Source: an uncultured Oscillospiraceae bacterium (GTDB taxonomy: Bacteria > Bacillota > Clostridia > Oscillospirales > Oscillospiraceae). Taken from it: a stretch of DNA of 15,311 nt. Position numbers and translations under genes: made by a program. Each line of letters begins with the position of its first letter. Position 1 is the first letter of the stretch. The stretch lies in NCBI GenBank assembly GCA_934572325.1, contig CAKTKT010000045.1, positions 1 to 15,311 on the forward strand, in the 5' to 3' direction. Under the pieces are notes generated by a model, which saw only the letters and a program-made list of their open reading frames with translations, had not been told where the DNA came from and made no database searches. Positions 1 to 6,704 of the stretch are shown here, piece after piece.

Positions 1-69
1 AGACAGCAAGCCCTTTCGGCTGCTTGAACAATTTTTACTTCGAAATATTGTCTAACTTTTTGGGGTCAC

Positions 70-98
70 TTCACATTTGCCGTCCGTTCTGATATTAT
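70..98 (+). promoter_or_regulatory. Sigma-70/A promoter of the tRNA-Ala locus
   Basis: TTCACA at 70-75 and TATTAT at 93-98 are separated by 17 bp. Transcription should start near 105, a few bases before the truncated tRNA copy at 111. The intact tRNA at 228 lacks an obvious promoter of its own in the 92-bp insert, so it is probably read from here with an unusually long leader. This is inferred from spacing only. Confidence 0.5.
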
Positions 99-107
99 AC
101 TTTTGCT

Positions 108-132
108 CATGGGGGTATAGCTCAGCTGGGAG
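108..132 (+). pseudogene. Truncated duplicate of the tRNA-Ala 5' end
   Basis: Bases 108-132 are identical to 225-249. They comprise three upstream bases (cat) plus the first 22 nt of the tRNA: the acceptor 5' strand GGGGGTA and most of the D arm. After base 132 the similarity stops abruptly, and no anticodon or T arm follows. It cannot be a functional tRNA. It may be an att-type duplication left by an element that integrated in the 5' part of the tRNA, or a partial tandem duplication. It sits right behind the promoter, where the native gene would be expected to start. Confidence 0.8.
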
Positions 133-224
133 TCCAATTCACCAGTAAAGCATCCCGCAATTGTAGCGCATCATCTTAAAAGTCAATATCCCAGAAGTTC
201 AGTAAAATCAAGGGCTTCTGGTTC
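133..224. other. 92-bp insert between tRNA fragment and intact tRNA
   Basis: No gene is visible. The stretch is lower in GC than its surroundings and contains a 7-bp inverted repeat (ccagaag 191-197 with cttctgg 215-221). Its position between the two copies of the tRNA 5' end suggests residual DNA of a deleted integrative element, but no integrase coding sequence can be recognised. Confidence 0.4.
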
Positions 225-227
225 CAT

Positions 228-303
<76 letters not shown>

Positions 304-332
304 AGCGGGTGCGCTGAGTATTCTTAATAAAG

Positions 333-359
333 ACTTGCTTTGAAAAAAGCGAGTTTTTT
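333..359 (+). terminator. Rho-independent terminator of the tRNA transcript
   Basis: A 9-bp stem (acttgcttt 333-341 with aaagcgagt 346-354, one G-U pair) has a GAAA loop and is followed directly by a T tract (354-359). It lies 29 nt past the tRNA CCA end. The IS256-family end begins 6 bp after it. Confidence 0.85.
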
Positions 360-365
360 GTTTAT

Positions 366-474
366 GGGCTCTATCCGAAATTTTGTGTAAACGCAAAATG
401 CAGTGCAAAACAGAGCGAAAATTATTTAAGGCGGGAGCGGCGACAGCGGCTACCGCCTTGTCTACAAAATAGCA
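366..474 (+). repeat. ~110-bp inverted repeat, left copy
   Basis: Bases 366-474 match the reverse complement of 6988-7097 with three substitutions and one single-base gap by my hand alignment. The block starts at the terminal repeat, includes a GC-rich hairpin (arms 428-434 and 453-459), and ends where the two elements diverge (gcagtc here, caatct on the reverse strand of the other). Such similarity implies a common IS256-family source and fairly recent deposition or gene conversion. Confidence 0.9.
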
Positions 475-485
475 GCAGTCGGCGG

Positions 486-537
486 GCATGTCAAGGGCGT
501 AGGCGTCAGCCGCCGTTCATCTCGACCCTTGACATGC
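486..537. repeat. 12-bp inverted repeat downstream of the transposase remnant
   Basis: gcatgtcaaggg (486-497) and cccttgacatgc (526-537) are perfect complements around a 28-nt GC-rich loop. They lie just after the transposase stop codon on the minus strand. This is probably the transcription-stop or end-proximal structure of the parent insertion sequence. There is no T tract on either side. Confidence 0.6.
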
Positions 538-551
538 TTGTACGCAGTCGG

Positions 552-684
552 TCAGTCCGGCATGCGGTCAGCGAAGAATACCGCCAGTTGGGCGTGTATC
601 GCGCTCCAGTCTTGCCGTCTTCTCGTCCATTTTTTTCGTAATATCCATCATTGCCAGATACAGCATTTTCAGCAGGCTGTCATC
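552..684 (-). pseudogene. IS256/mutator transposase, C-terminal remnant with frameshift
   Basis: Read on the minus strand, 684 down to 637 gives D-D-S-L-L-K-M-L-Y-L-A-M-M-D-I-T. After removing one base from a seven-A run (630-636), it continues K-K-W-T-R-R-R-Q-D-W-S and ends F-F-A-D-R-M-P-D with stop TGA at 552-554. The K-W-T-x(5)-D/N-W spacing followed by a Q-L-x-x-x-F stretch is the usual C-terminus of IS256-family (mutator-type, DDE) transposases. Only about 43 residues remain of a protein normally about 400 long, so it is inactive. It is cut off at 685/686 by the inverted copy of the element's 5' end. Confidence 0.75.
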
Positions 685-685
685 C

Positions 686-774
686 GAGACCATCCCCAAA
701 ATTGTGTAAACCTCCGATGTGATGCTTCTATTCCACACCACATCGGAGGTTTACACAATTTTGGGGATAGTCTC
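686..774. repeat. 89-bp palindrome of two IS256-type 5' termini
   Basis: Bases 686-721 and 739-774 are 36-bp inverted repeats with a single mismatch (C691/T in the partner) around a 17-bp centre. Each arm carries the IS256-type terminal motif. The outer arm (739-774) is correctly oriented as the element's terminus, and the inner arm is an inverted duplicate fused to the transposase remnant. Single-stranded, it would form a very stable hairpin, and it lies 38 bp beyond the repressor gene's stop codon, where it might also end or protect that transcript. Confidence 0.85.
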
Positions 775-812
775 ACTCATTTTTTATATCCTGATTTCTA
801 AACAATCATTGC

Positions 813-1931
813 TCACAGAAGATGATTTTCTGCGCTTCGGCACACCCCAGTAGTTCCGCGGACGATGAGTTCCGGCGCATATTCCATGCGGAAGACAACT
901 GCTGGCGTGCGCTGACGTGTACATTGATGGCGCTTGCGTAAGAGTATTTCCAGCGCATCCCTGCCTTTCATGGTAGAAAAGTAGTCGATGGTAGTTAGGT
1001 TAATACTGCGAATTCCGGAAAGGTAGATATTATCAAACCCGCACACAGAGTAGTCCTCCGGTATACGGTATCCCCGTTCTAACAGTGCATTCAAGATGCC
1101 GATGGCAATCATGTCATTCACACCAACTAGAGCAGTAATATTCGGATGATCTTTTAGAACTGCCAGCGTCTGATTATAACCGATGGAACACTCGTTGCCC
1201 TGTGCAAAATTCTTGTAGTCCGCCTCGGCATTTGCTATCTGTATTGTCAGGCAGTTATCTATCCCACGCTTGATCATCTCGCTCCGTAAGCCCTCAAGAC
1301 GGCGTACACGAGCAATATTGCCAGAGTTCATCGGTGTGGAGAGAAAAGCAATATGCCTATGCCCCAGGTTCAACAAGTGCCGTGCTACCAGCTGTCCTGC
1401 GTTGAAGCTGTCAAACTCGACTGCGTCCAGCGATACTGCATTGGATTTATCGCCAACTACAACCACCGGCATCTGCTGAGATAGTTTTTGAACTGCGTTT
1501 ACCGCCACTGGCACATAGGTGTAGATTAGACCTAACACATCAAGCTCAACAGCAAGTTCCATATACCGCTCCTCTGTCTCTTCGTTGCGATAGGTATCAC
1601 AGACAAAGGCAATCAGCCCCTCTTCTTCTGCGGCTTTTTCAATGGAGGTAATTAGTTCGGAATAGTATGGATTTGGCAATGCAGATGCCATAATAACCAC
1701 TACATTTTTGAAAGTATATGTGTCCTTTCGACGCTGTTGCGGACGGTGTTTGTATCCAAGCTCTGCAACCGCATCCAGTACGCGCTGTGTTGTTTCTGGT
1801 GTCAGATTCTTTCGAGTACCATTGAGCACGATGGAGACCGTGGATTGAGAAACGCCAGCCACCCGAGCGATATCATTCACGGTCACTCTTTTTTTGGAAA
1901 TAGCAATCACCCTCCCAAGTAATATTACCAC
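813..1931 (-). CDS. LacI-family transcriptional repressor
   Basis: This is a DNA-binding repressor, cytoplasmic, and probably ligand-responsive. An N-terminal helix-turn-helix (V-N-D-I-A-R-V-A-G-V-S-Q-S-T-V-S-x-V-L-N-G) is followed by a hinge (A-V-A-E-L-G-Y). A periplasmic-binding-protein-like core runs from about residue 75 to 355 and ends in the usual G-F-D-N...T-T-I-D pattern. The open frame can begin at GTG 1931, but no Shine-Dalgarno precedes it. GGGAGG at 1916-1911 instead lies 9 nt before an ATT codon at 1901, giving a start I/M-S-K-K-R-V-T-V-N-D typical of LacI proteins (362 residues). ATT initiation is therefore plausible; the longer frame is reported for safety. It is divergent from the transporter operon, so it is the likely repressor of it. 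Ligand unknown. Confidence 0.93.
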   Translation of the reverse strand: MVILLGRVIAISKKRVTVNDIARVAGVSQSTVSIVLNGTRKNLTPETTQRVLDAVAELGYKHRPQQRRKDTYTFKNVVVIMASALPNPYYSELITSIEKAAEEEGLIAFVCDTYRNEETEERYMELAVELDVLGLIYTYVPVAVNAVQKLSQQMPVVVVGDKSNAVSLDAVEFDSFNAGQLVARHLLNLGHRHIAFLSTPMNSGNIARVRRLEGLRSEMIKRGIDNCLTIQIANAEADYKNFAQGNECSIGYNQTLAVLKDHPNITALVGVNDMIAIGILNALLERGYRIPEDYSVCGFDNIYLSGIRSINLTTIDYFSTMKGRDALEILLRKRHQCTRQRTPAVVFRMEYAPELIVRGTTGVCRSAENHLL

Positions 1932-1992
1932 GCAAAACTAGAACTAGCACCTAAAAAACCGCTGTGATTTATGTGGAATATATATGAAAAAC

Positions 1993-2008
1993 AAGCGATA
2001 TATAGCTT
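1993..2008. promoter_or_regulatory. Candidate LacI-type operator
   Basis: The imperfect 16-bp palindrome aagcgata/tatagctt (6 of 8 positions symmetric) abuts the -35 element of the transporter promoter and lies between the divergent genes, as an operator would. It lacks the classical central CG of many LacI-family sites, so the assignment rests on position and partial symmetry. An 8-bp perfect palindrome (gcatatgc, 2053-2060) just after the predicted start of transcription is the alternative. Confidence 0.3.
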
Positions 2009-2009
2009 A

Positions 2010-2038
2010 TTGCTTGACTTTTCATTGTAACATATGAT
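2010..2038 (+). promoter_or_regulatory. Promoter of the ABC importer operon
   Basis: TTGCTT (2010-2015) and TATGAT (2033-2038) are separated by 17 bp. Transcription would start near 2045, giving a leader of about 70 nt before the ATG at 2114. TTGACT at 2014 with TAGCAT at 2038 (18 bp) is a weaker alternative reading of the same region. Confidence 0.55.
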
Positions 2039-2113
2039 AGCATAAGTCCACAGCATATGCAAGAATTTTCTGCTGAACGCTGTAAATATTACTAATTTTA
2101 TGAGGTGAAGAAC

Positions 2114-3160
2114 ATGAAAAAAGCATCAAGAATCATCTGTTTGCTAGTCGCTGTGCTATTACTTCTTCTGGTAACAGGCTGCGGCTCTAGTAAGGCGGAA
2201 AATGTGGTCATTTCCTATAATTCTCCACAGCTATGGGTGAACTGGGGAAATGTCTTGACAGAATTCAGCAAAACCACCGGGATCACCGCTCCAAATGACA
2301 ACAAGAATGCTGGTCAGACGTTGTCTGCCTTAATCGCAGAAAAAGGAAGCCCAGTAGCCGACACTGCGTACCTGAGCATTTCCTACGCTTATCAGTCGAA
2401 TGCCGAGGATGTAATGGACACATATAAGCCTGATGGCTTTGATAATCTGCCGGATTCATTGAAAGATGAAGATGGACGCTGGTTTACTGTACATTACGGC
2501 GCAACCGCCATTCTCTGCAATACTGAAGTTTTGGGCAGTCTGCCGATTCCTGAGTCATACCAAGATTTGCTTGATCCAATGTATAAAGGGAAAATCGCTT
2601 TTTATGACCCCCCGTCCTCGGGTGTTGGTTACAGTGTTTGTACCAATATCAACCTTGCTATGGGGGGAACACTGGAGAACTGGGAGCCCTGCTTTGAATT
2701 TTTTACTGAGCTGCTGAGAAATGATCCCATGTTTCCTAAACAAGATGCTACTGCTAAACTGATGAAAGGTGAAATCGGCATCTTGGTTTGCGCCGACTTT
2801 ACCGGTTATACCTGCAAATACAATGAGGGCGCCCCCATTGAAGTGGTTCTGCCCGCTGAAGGTTATATCCGTATTCCATACACAATGTCGCTGGTAAAAA
2901 ACGCGCCTCATGCAGACAATGGCAAAGCATTGATTGATTTCTGCATGTCTGATGCAGGACAGCGCCTGTTCGCTGAAGGTTTTGTACGTCCAGTCAAGGA
3001 AAGTGCCCTAACCGACGAGCTTAAAGAGAAATTCCTGCCTGACGAGGCTTACGAAAATGTAATCGACTTGGATTATCAGGCAATGTCGGCTGCTCAGCAA
3101 AACTTCATGGACAACTGGGTTGTTCGCATCTACGATGGTCAGACCGATTTTGATGCCTGA
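2114..3160 (+). CDS. ABC transporter solute-binding lipoprotein (family 1, PotD/AfuA-like)
   Basis: This is the extracellular receptor that should capture the substrate and deliver it to the two permeases that follow. The signal peptide with a poly-Leu core ends in the lipobox L-V-T-G-C, so Cys23 is the predicted lipid anchor. The mature part follows the type-2 periplasmic-binding pattern: an early T-G-I segment, N-K-N-A-G-Q-T, a P-x-S-Y-x-D-L-L-D-P-x-Y-K-G-K-I block, and a late H-A-D-N-G-K-A-L-I-D-F segment. The 348 residues are normal for the family. ATG 2114 is chosen over GTG 2105 because GAGGTG (2102-2107) sits 6 nt before it. Relatives carry polyamines, ferric iron, 2-aminoethylphosphonate or hexose phosphates. 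The LacI and TIM-barrel neighbours argue for a sugar-like or sugar-phosphate ligand, but this is inference. Confidence 0.92.
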   Translation: MKKASRIICLLVAVLLLLLVTGCGSSKAENVVISYNSPQLWVNWGNVLTEFSKTTGITAPNDNKNAGQTLSALIAEKGSPVADTAYLSISYAYQSNAEDVMDTYKPDGFDNLPDSLKDEDGRWFTVHYGATAILCNTEVLGSLPIPESYQDLLDPMYKGKIAFYDPPSSGVGYSVCTNINLAMGGTLENWEPCFEFFTELLRNDPMFPKQDATAKLMKGEIGILVCADFTGYTCKYNEGAPIEVVLPAEGYIRIPYTMSLVKNAPHADNGKALIDFCMSDAGQRLFAEGFVRPVKESALTDELKEKFLPDEAYENVIDLDYQAMSAAQQNFMDNWVVRIYDGQTDFDA

Positions 3161-3170
3161 CTCCTGGGGG

Positions 3171-3197
3171 ATGGAGTCGGTGTATTGTCGGCTCCAT
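3171..3197 (+). promoter_or_regulatory. Intercistronic stem-loop after the binding-protein gene
   Basis: A 9-bp stem (3171-3179 with 3189-3197, one G-U) closes a 9-nt loop 10 nt after the binding-protein stop. No T tract follows, so it is not a classical terminator. Hairpins at this position in importer operons often protect the upstream message so that the binding protein is made in excess over the permeases; that role is inferred here. Confidence 0.55.
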
Positions 3198-3222
3198 CTA
3201 GTTAATAATTAGGGGGATTTCC

Positions 3223-4038
3223 ATGCGAAAACAGATTTCAACGCTACTGTTCGTACTTCCCAGCGCTGTGTTCTTTTGTGTTTTCTTTATTCTTCCACTG
3301 ATCCTACTGGGCGGTAAGAGTCTACAGGACGGAAGCGGTTCATTTACCTTGACAAACTACACCGAGATTATTACAAATCCATACTATTTCCGTGCGCTTA
3401 AAAACAGCATTTTTCTGTCCCTGAGTGTATCATTTGCGTCGCTGACCGTGGGGGGGCTTATGGCGTTCTACTTGGCGCGGAGCGAGTTTCGTTTAAAAGC
3501 TTTGCTAATCTCTGTTCTGTCTTTTCCTGTCTCGCTGCCCGGTGTAGTAGTGGGATTTATGATTATCATTCTTTTTGGGAACATGGGCGTAGTTCCTAAT
3601 TTGATGAAGACTCTTTTGGGAGAAAGCGCGTTCACTATTGCGTATACCCAAACGGGTATTTTCTTGGCATATCTCTATTTTATCATTCCAAGGACTACAA
3701 TTACACTATACGGCTCTATTGTTGATTTCGATGTCCGCTTGGAGGAAGCCGCCCGTACCATTGGTGCCACTGAGAGTCAGACGGTTTTCAAGGTTGTCCT
3801 ACCTACGCTAATGCCCGTTTTTGCATCGGCTGGTATTTTGGCTTTTTCTACCGCAACTAGTGCGTTTGGCACGGCGTTTACCCTTGCCAACCAGTTTGAT
3901 ATCATGCCCATCGTCATGTACAACGAGTATACGATGAGCTTCCGAATTGGAAAGGCCAGTGCCATGGCTATCGTCATAGGTGTCATCTGTTTTGCGCTTA
4001 GCCTTGTTTACCGCCGTCTGATAGAAAGGAAAAACTGA
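3223..4038 (+). CDS. ABC importer permease subunit 1 (PotB/CysT-like)
   Basis: This is an integral membrane half of the importer channel. The first helix begins near residue 8 (L-L-F-V-L-P-S-A-V-F-F), and hydrophobic segments recur at about 66-85, 93-119, 143-157, 195-215 and 243-264, the usual six-helix plan. The cytoplasmic EAA coupling motif is clear at 174-194 (E-E-A-A-R-T-I-G-A, ending V-V-L-P), where the ATPase docks. The 271 residues fit PotB/CysT/PhnU-class permeases. AGGGGG (3211-3216) precedes the ATG by 6 nt. The next permease starts one base after the stop. Confidence 0.92.
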   Translation: MRKQISTLLFVLPSAVFFCVFFILPLILLGGKSLQDGSGSFTLTNYTEIITNPYYFRALKNSIFLSLSVSFASLTVGGLMAFYLARSEFRLKALLISVLSFPVSLPGVVVGFMIIILFGNMGVVPNLMKTLLGESAFTIAYTQTGIFLAYLYFIIPRTTITLYGSIVDFDVRLEEAARTIGATESQTVFKVVLPTLMPVFASAGILAFSTATSAFGTAFTLANQFDIMPIVMYNEYTMSFRIGKASAMAIVIGVICFALSLVYRRLIERKN

Positions 4039-4039
4039 C

Positions 4040-4849
4040 ATGAAAATAAAACCTCAGCAGAGTATCGGTGACCGCGTTTTCAGGAGTGCGTCTATCTTAC
4101 TAGTCGCACTGATGATGCTGTTTATCCTAGTCCCTTTGATCTATACGGTATTGGGGTCGTTTTCTGTCTACTGGTCGAACACACTCTATTCCAAAGGCGC
4201 TACATTACGATGGTATCAATACATCTGGCAATATTACGGTCACACTATCCTGCGTACATTGATGATTACTTGTAGTACAGTTATTATAAACGTACTCCTT
4301 GGAACTATGACTGCTTACAAACTGGCTACCACAGTCCATCGCAATTCCCCTTGGGTCAAGCTGGCGGAGGAAATTTATACCCTGCCCACCGCTATTCCTG
4401 GCATTGCAATAGGTCTTTCTTTGGCGCAGGCATATCCATATCTACGACAAATGGGACTTATGATTATTGTTGGTCATGTTTTACTTACCTTCCCAGTGAT
4501 GCTGCGTACCATTACTGGTGCGTTACGCACTAAGAACTACTTGACCATAGACGAATGTGCGGCCAGTTTGGGTGCAGGTCCGCTGCGTCGCTTTTTTACT
4601 GTAATCTTTCCAGCCATTCGGATGTCAGTTGCCTCTGGCGCAATCAATGTTTTCATGCTATCACTGGGCGAGTTCAACATCACTTTCTTCCTCTACAACC
4701 CATTCTTGATGACACTCCCTGTGGGAATGTATGAATCCTATGCTTCGCTGCGCATTGAGGCAGGGAGTGCTTTTACCGTGATATTCATAGTCCTTGCTAT
4801 CCCGTTAACCATGCTGATGAACCGGCTTGGGAAATACAGTAGAATATAA
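4040..4849 (+). CDS. ABC importer permease subunit 2 (PotC/PhnV-like)
   Basis: This is the second membrane half of the channel. It has an amphipathic N-terminus, then hydrophobic segments at about 17-40, 72-96, 116-130, 138-158, 196-212 and 236-258. The EAA loop is present but altered at 171-191 (D-E-C-A-A-S-L-G-A-G, ending V-I-F-P), with Cys inserted where Ala is usual. The ATG lies one base after the stop of permease 1, with AAAGGA (4025-4030) inside the previous gene as ribosome site, so the two are translationally coupled and expected in 1:1 ratio. At 269 residues it has normal family length. Substrate is set mainly by the binding protein. Confidence 0.92.
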   Translation: MKIKPQQSIGDRVFRSASILLVALMMLFILVPLIYTVLGSFSVYWSNTLYSKGATLRWYQYIWQYYGHTILRTLMITCSTVIINVLLGTMTAYKLATTVHRNSPWVKLAEEIYTLPTAIPGIAIGLSLAQAYPYLRQMGLMIIVGHVLLTFPVMLRTITGALRTKNYLTIDECAASLGAGPLRRFFTVIFPAIRMSVASGAINVFMLSLGEFNITFFLYNPFLMTLPVGMYESYASLRIEAGSAFTVIFIVLAIPLTMLMNRLGKYSRI

Positions 4850-4861
4850 GGAGACATGATT

Positions 4862-5899
4862 ATGGCTGAAAAGAACGTTCATGTGAAAATAAAAAATGTA
4901 TCCAAGATATATGCAGACAAGACAATAGCATTGAGCGACATCAATCTTGATATCTATGAGAATGAGGTTATGGTACTTCTGGGACCATCTGGCTGTGGGA
5001 AGAGCACTCTCCTGCGCATTATAGCCGGACTTCACGCACAAAATTCCGGTCAAGTACTGCTGTATAATAAGGATATTTCACATCTACCACCGGAAAAAAG
5101 AGATGTTGGCTTTGTTTTCCAGAGCTATGCTTTGTTCCCCACAATGACGGTACGGGAGAATATTTCTTTTGGTCTAAAAATTCGGCGCAAAAGCAAGAAA
5201 GAGATTGCGGACAAGGTAGACGAGCTGATGGAGATGATGAATATCACTCGTTTAGCAGACCGTAAGCCCACACAACTCTCTGGTGGTGAGCAGCAGCGGG
5301 TGGCTATTGCTCGCGTACTAGCTATTGAGCCACGTCTGCTGTTGATGGACGAGCCACTCACTGCGCTTGATGCTAAGCTGAAAGAGCATCTAAAGGTGGA
5401 GCTCTCGACCTTGTTCCACCGCTTGGAAATAACTACTATTTATGTTACCCATGATCAAGACGAAGCAATGTCAGTGGCAGATCGCATCGCTATTTTGAAC
5501 CGTGGCGTGATAGAACAGGTGGGTACTCCTGAGGAGATATATACGCAGCCCCGCACAGATTTCGTTGCACAGTTTATTGGTAAAATAAACAAGCTTCAGA
5601 GTACTCTTTCAAGCGGGGTCATTGATTTAGGCTTTACAAAACTACCGTATCCAGACACTGACCGCTCTGGAGCTGCAATTGCATACATACGCCCAGAGGC
5701 ATTTGCAGTGACCAATGAAGATACCCCATCCAGTTTTAGCTGTAAAGTTATGCAAAAAATCTATCTTGGAAAGAACTCTGTCATTTTGCTTGATGCTTGC
5801 GGTCAACCGCTCCGCATTGAGATTAACAGCAGCATACCCGCAGAGGTGGGGCAGACTCTGCGCCTTACAGTAGATCCGAGTAAACTCTATATCTTTTAA
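4862..5899 (+). CDS. ABC importer ATPase (PotA/FbpC/PhnT-class)
   Basis: This is the ATP-hydrolysing subunit that powers the importer from the cytoplasmic face. All motifs are intact, numbered from ATG 4862: Walker A G-P-S-G-C-G-K-S-T (41-49), Q-loop Q87, signature L-S-G-G-E (139-143), Walker B with D163-E164, D-loop A-L-D (168-170) and switch H197. The C-terminal ~110 residues form a TOBE/OB-type regulatory region (A-Y-I-R-P-E-A-F near 272-280), as in PotA and FbpC. ATG 4862 is preferred to ATG 4856 because AGGAG (4849-4853) is 8 nt upstream of the former and only 2 nt from the latter. The 345 residues match the family. The gene follows permease 2 by 12 nt. Confidence 0.94.
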   Translation: MAEKNVHVKIKNVSKIYADKTIALSDINLDIYENEVMVLLGPSGCGKSTLLRIIAGLHAQNSGQVLLYNKDISHLPPEKRDVGFVFQSYALFPTMTVRENISFGLKIRRKSKKEIADKVDELMEMMNITRLADRKPTQLSGGEQQRVAIARVLAIEPRLLLMDEPLTALDAKLKEHLKVELSTLFHRLEITTIYVTHDQDEAMSVADRIAILNRGVIEQVGTPEEIYTQPRTDFVAQFIGKINKLQSTLSSGVIDLGFTKLPYPDTDRSGAAIAYIRPEAFAVTNEDTPSSFSCKVMQKIYLGKNSVILLDACGQPLRIEINSSIPAEVGQTLRLTVDPSKLYIF

Positions 5900-5912
5900 A
5901 AAGAGGGATACT

Positions 5913-6704
5913 ATGCATTTTACCTACTCTGATTACATATTGCAGGGAAATCACGTTCTAGATAACCTTAGTCGGCTTAAGGAGCTGGGCGCTAGCAGCG
6001 TGGAAATGCTGATGGATGGTACATGCTGGGATGATGCCGGCAGCACATGGGACCATCTGGCACCGCAGCTTGCGCAGTGTGGATTGCGTCTTACCATCCA
6101 TCCACCTTCCTGCGATACTAACCTTACAGCAGAAATGGAGACTCTACGTGATGCATCATTTTCCCTTTATGAGAGGGCAATCTATTTGGCACAGCAGGTC
6201 GGCGCAGAATCGGTTGTTATTCATCCCGGATTTACTTATTCATATCGTTTTGACAAGAATCGTGCCAAAGCACACGCTAAGGAAGCAATTCAGCTTTTGT
6301 CAAAGGTAGCAAAAGAAAGGAACATCCGATTGCTTGTGGAGAATGTAGGGTTCGGCTATGCCTCCTTGTATACCCAGGAGGAGTACTCGCATCTGCTAGA
6401 CGATGTAGATCCAATTGCAGGGTATCTAATTGATACAGGTCACGCTCACATAAACCACTGGTGTATTCCACAGTTAATTTGTGCTACTGCACCTCGGCTA
6501 TACGGTTTCCATATCCATGATAATGACGGTAGCTGCGATGCGCATTTATCGCTTGGAAACGGCACTATCGACTGGTCACCCATCTTTGATGCGATGAAGC
6601 TGCTCCACGATGATTGCGACTATATTTTGGAGTATTCTCCGCGTGTCAAACTTGAAGAGCTTGTGCGCGATTGCGATGCGCTGCAGCAGGCACTAAGAAA
6701 ATAA
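5913..6704 (+). CDS. Sugar phosphate isomerase/epimerase-like TIM-barrel protein (xylose isomerase-like fold)
   Basis: This is a cytoplasmic metal-dependent enzyme of the xylose-isomerase-like/AP-endonuclease-2 superfamily. Conserved barrel motifs appear in order: I-H-P-P (62-65), V-V-I-H-P-G-F (101-107, His104), L-V-E-N-V-G-F (141-147, Glu143), I-D-T-G-H-A-H (173-179, Asp174/His177), F-H-I-H-D-N (199-204) and I-L-E-Y (238-241, Glu240). Glu143, Asp174, His200/202 and Glu240 are the expected metal ligands. The length of 263 is normal. GAGGG lies 6-7 nt before the ATG, and the gene is last in the importer operon, 13 nt after the ATPase. It probably isomerises or epimerises the imported compound or its derivative; the exact reaction cannot be read from sequence. 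No kinase, aldolase or hydrolase accompanies it. Confidence 0.85.
   Translation: MHFTYSDYILQGNHVLDNLSRLKELGASSVEMLMDGTCWDDAGSTWDHLAPQLAQCGLRLTIHPPSCDTNLTAEMETLRDASFSLYERAIYLAQQVGAESVVIHPGFTYSYRFDKNRAKAHAKEAIQLLSKVAKERNIRLLVENVGFGYASLYTQEEYSHLLDDVDPIAGYLIDTGHAHINHWCIPQLICATAPRLYGFHIHDNDGSCDAHLSLGNGTIDWSPIFDAMKLLHDDCDYILEYSPRVKLEELVRDCDALQQALRK

Larger units (their letters stand above)
366..774 (-). mobile_element. Internally deleted IS256-family element, left border of module
   Basis: The outer ends match IS256-family termini. The left end (366-392) reads inward to the family hallmark TTGTGTAAAC. The right end (739-774) reads inward on the minus strand through the same ATTGTGTAAAC motif, and the two agree at about 19 of 26 positions. 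Between them lie a C-terminal transposase remnant on the minus strand (552-684) and 3' untranslated sequence. Also present is an extra inverted copy of the 5' terminus (686-721). The N-terminal and catalytic parts of the transposase are missing, so the element cannot move by itself. I see no 8-9 bp target duplication (tttgtttat before, actcatttt after). The outer 109 bp recur inverted at 6988-7097. Confidence 0.75.

Noticed and set aside
2114..5899. Naming the importer potABCD, phnSTUV, fbpABC or afuABC
   Set aside because: Sequence class fits all of these; no diagnostic substrate residues or pathway genes are visible, so a gene symbol would be a guess.
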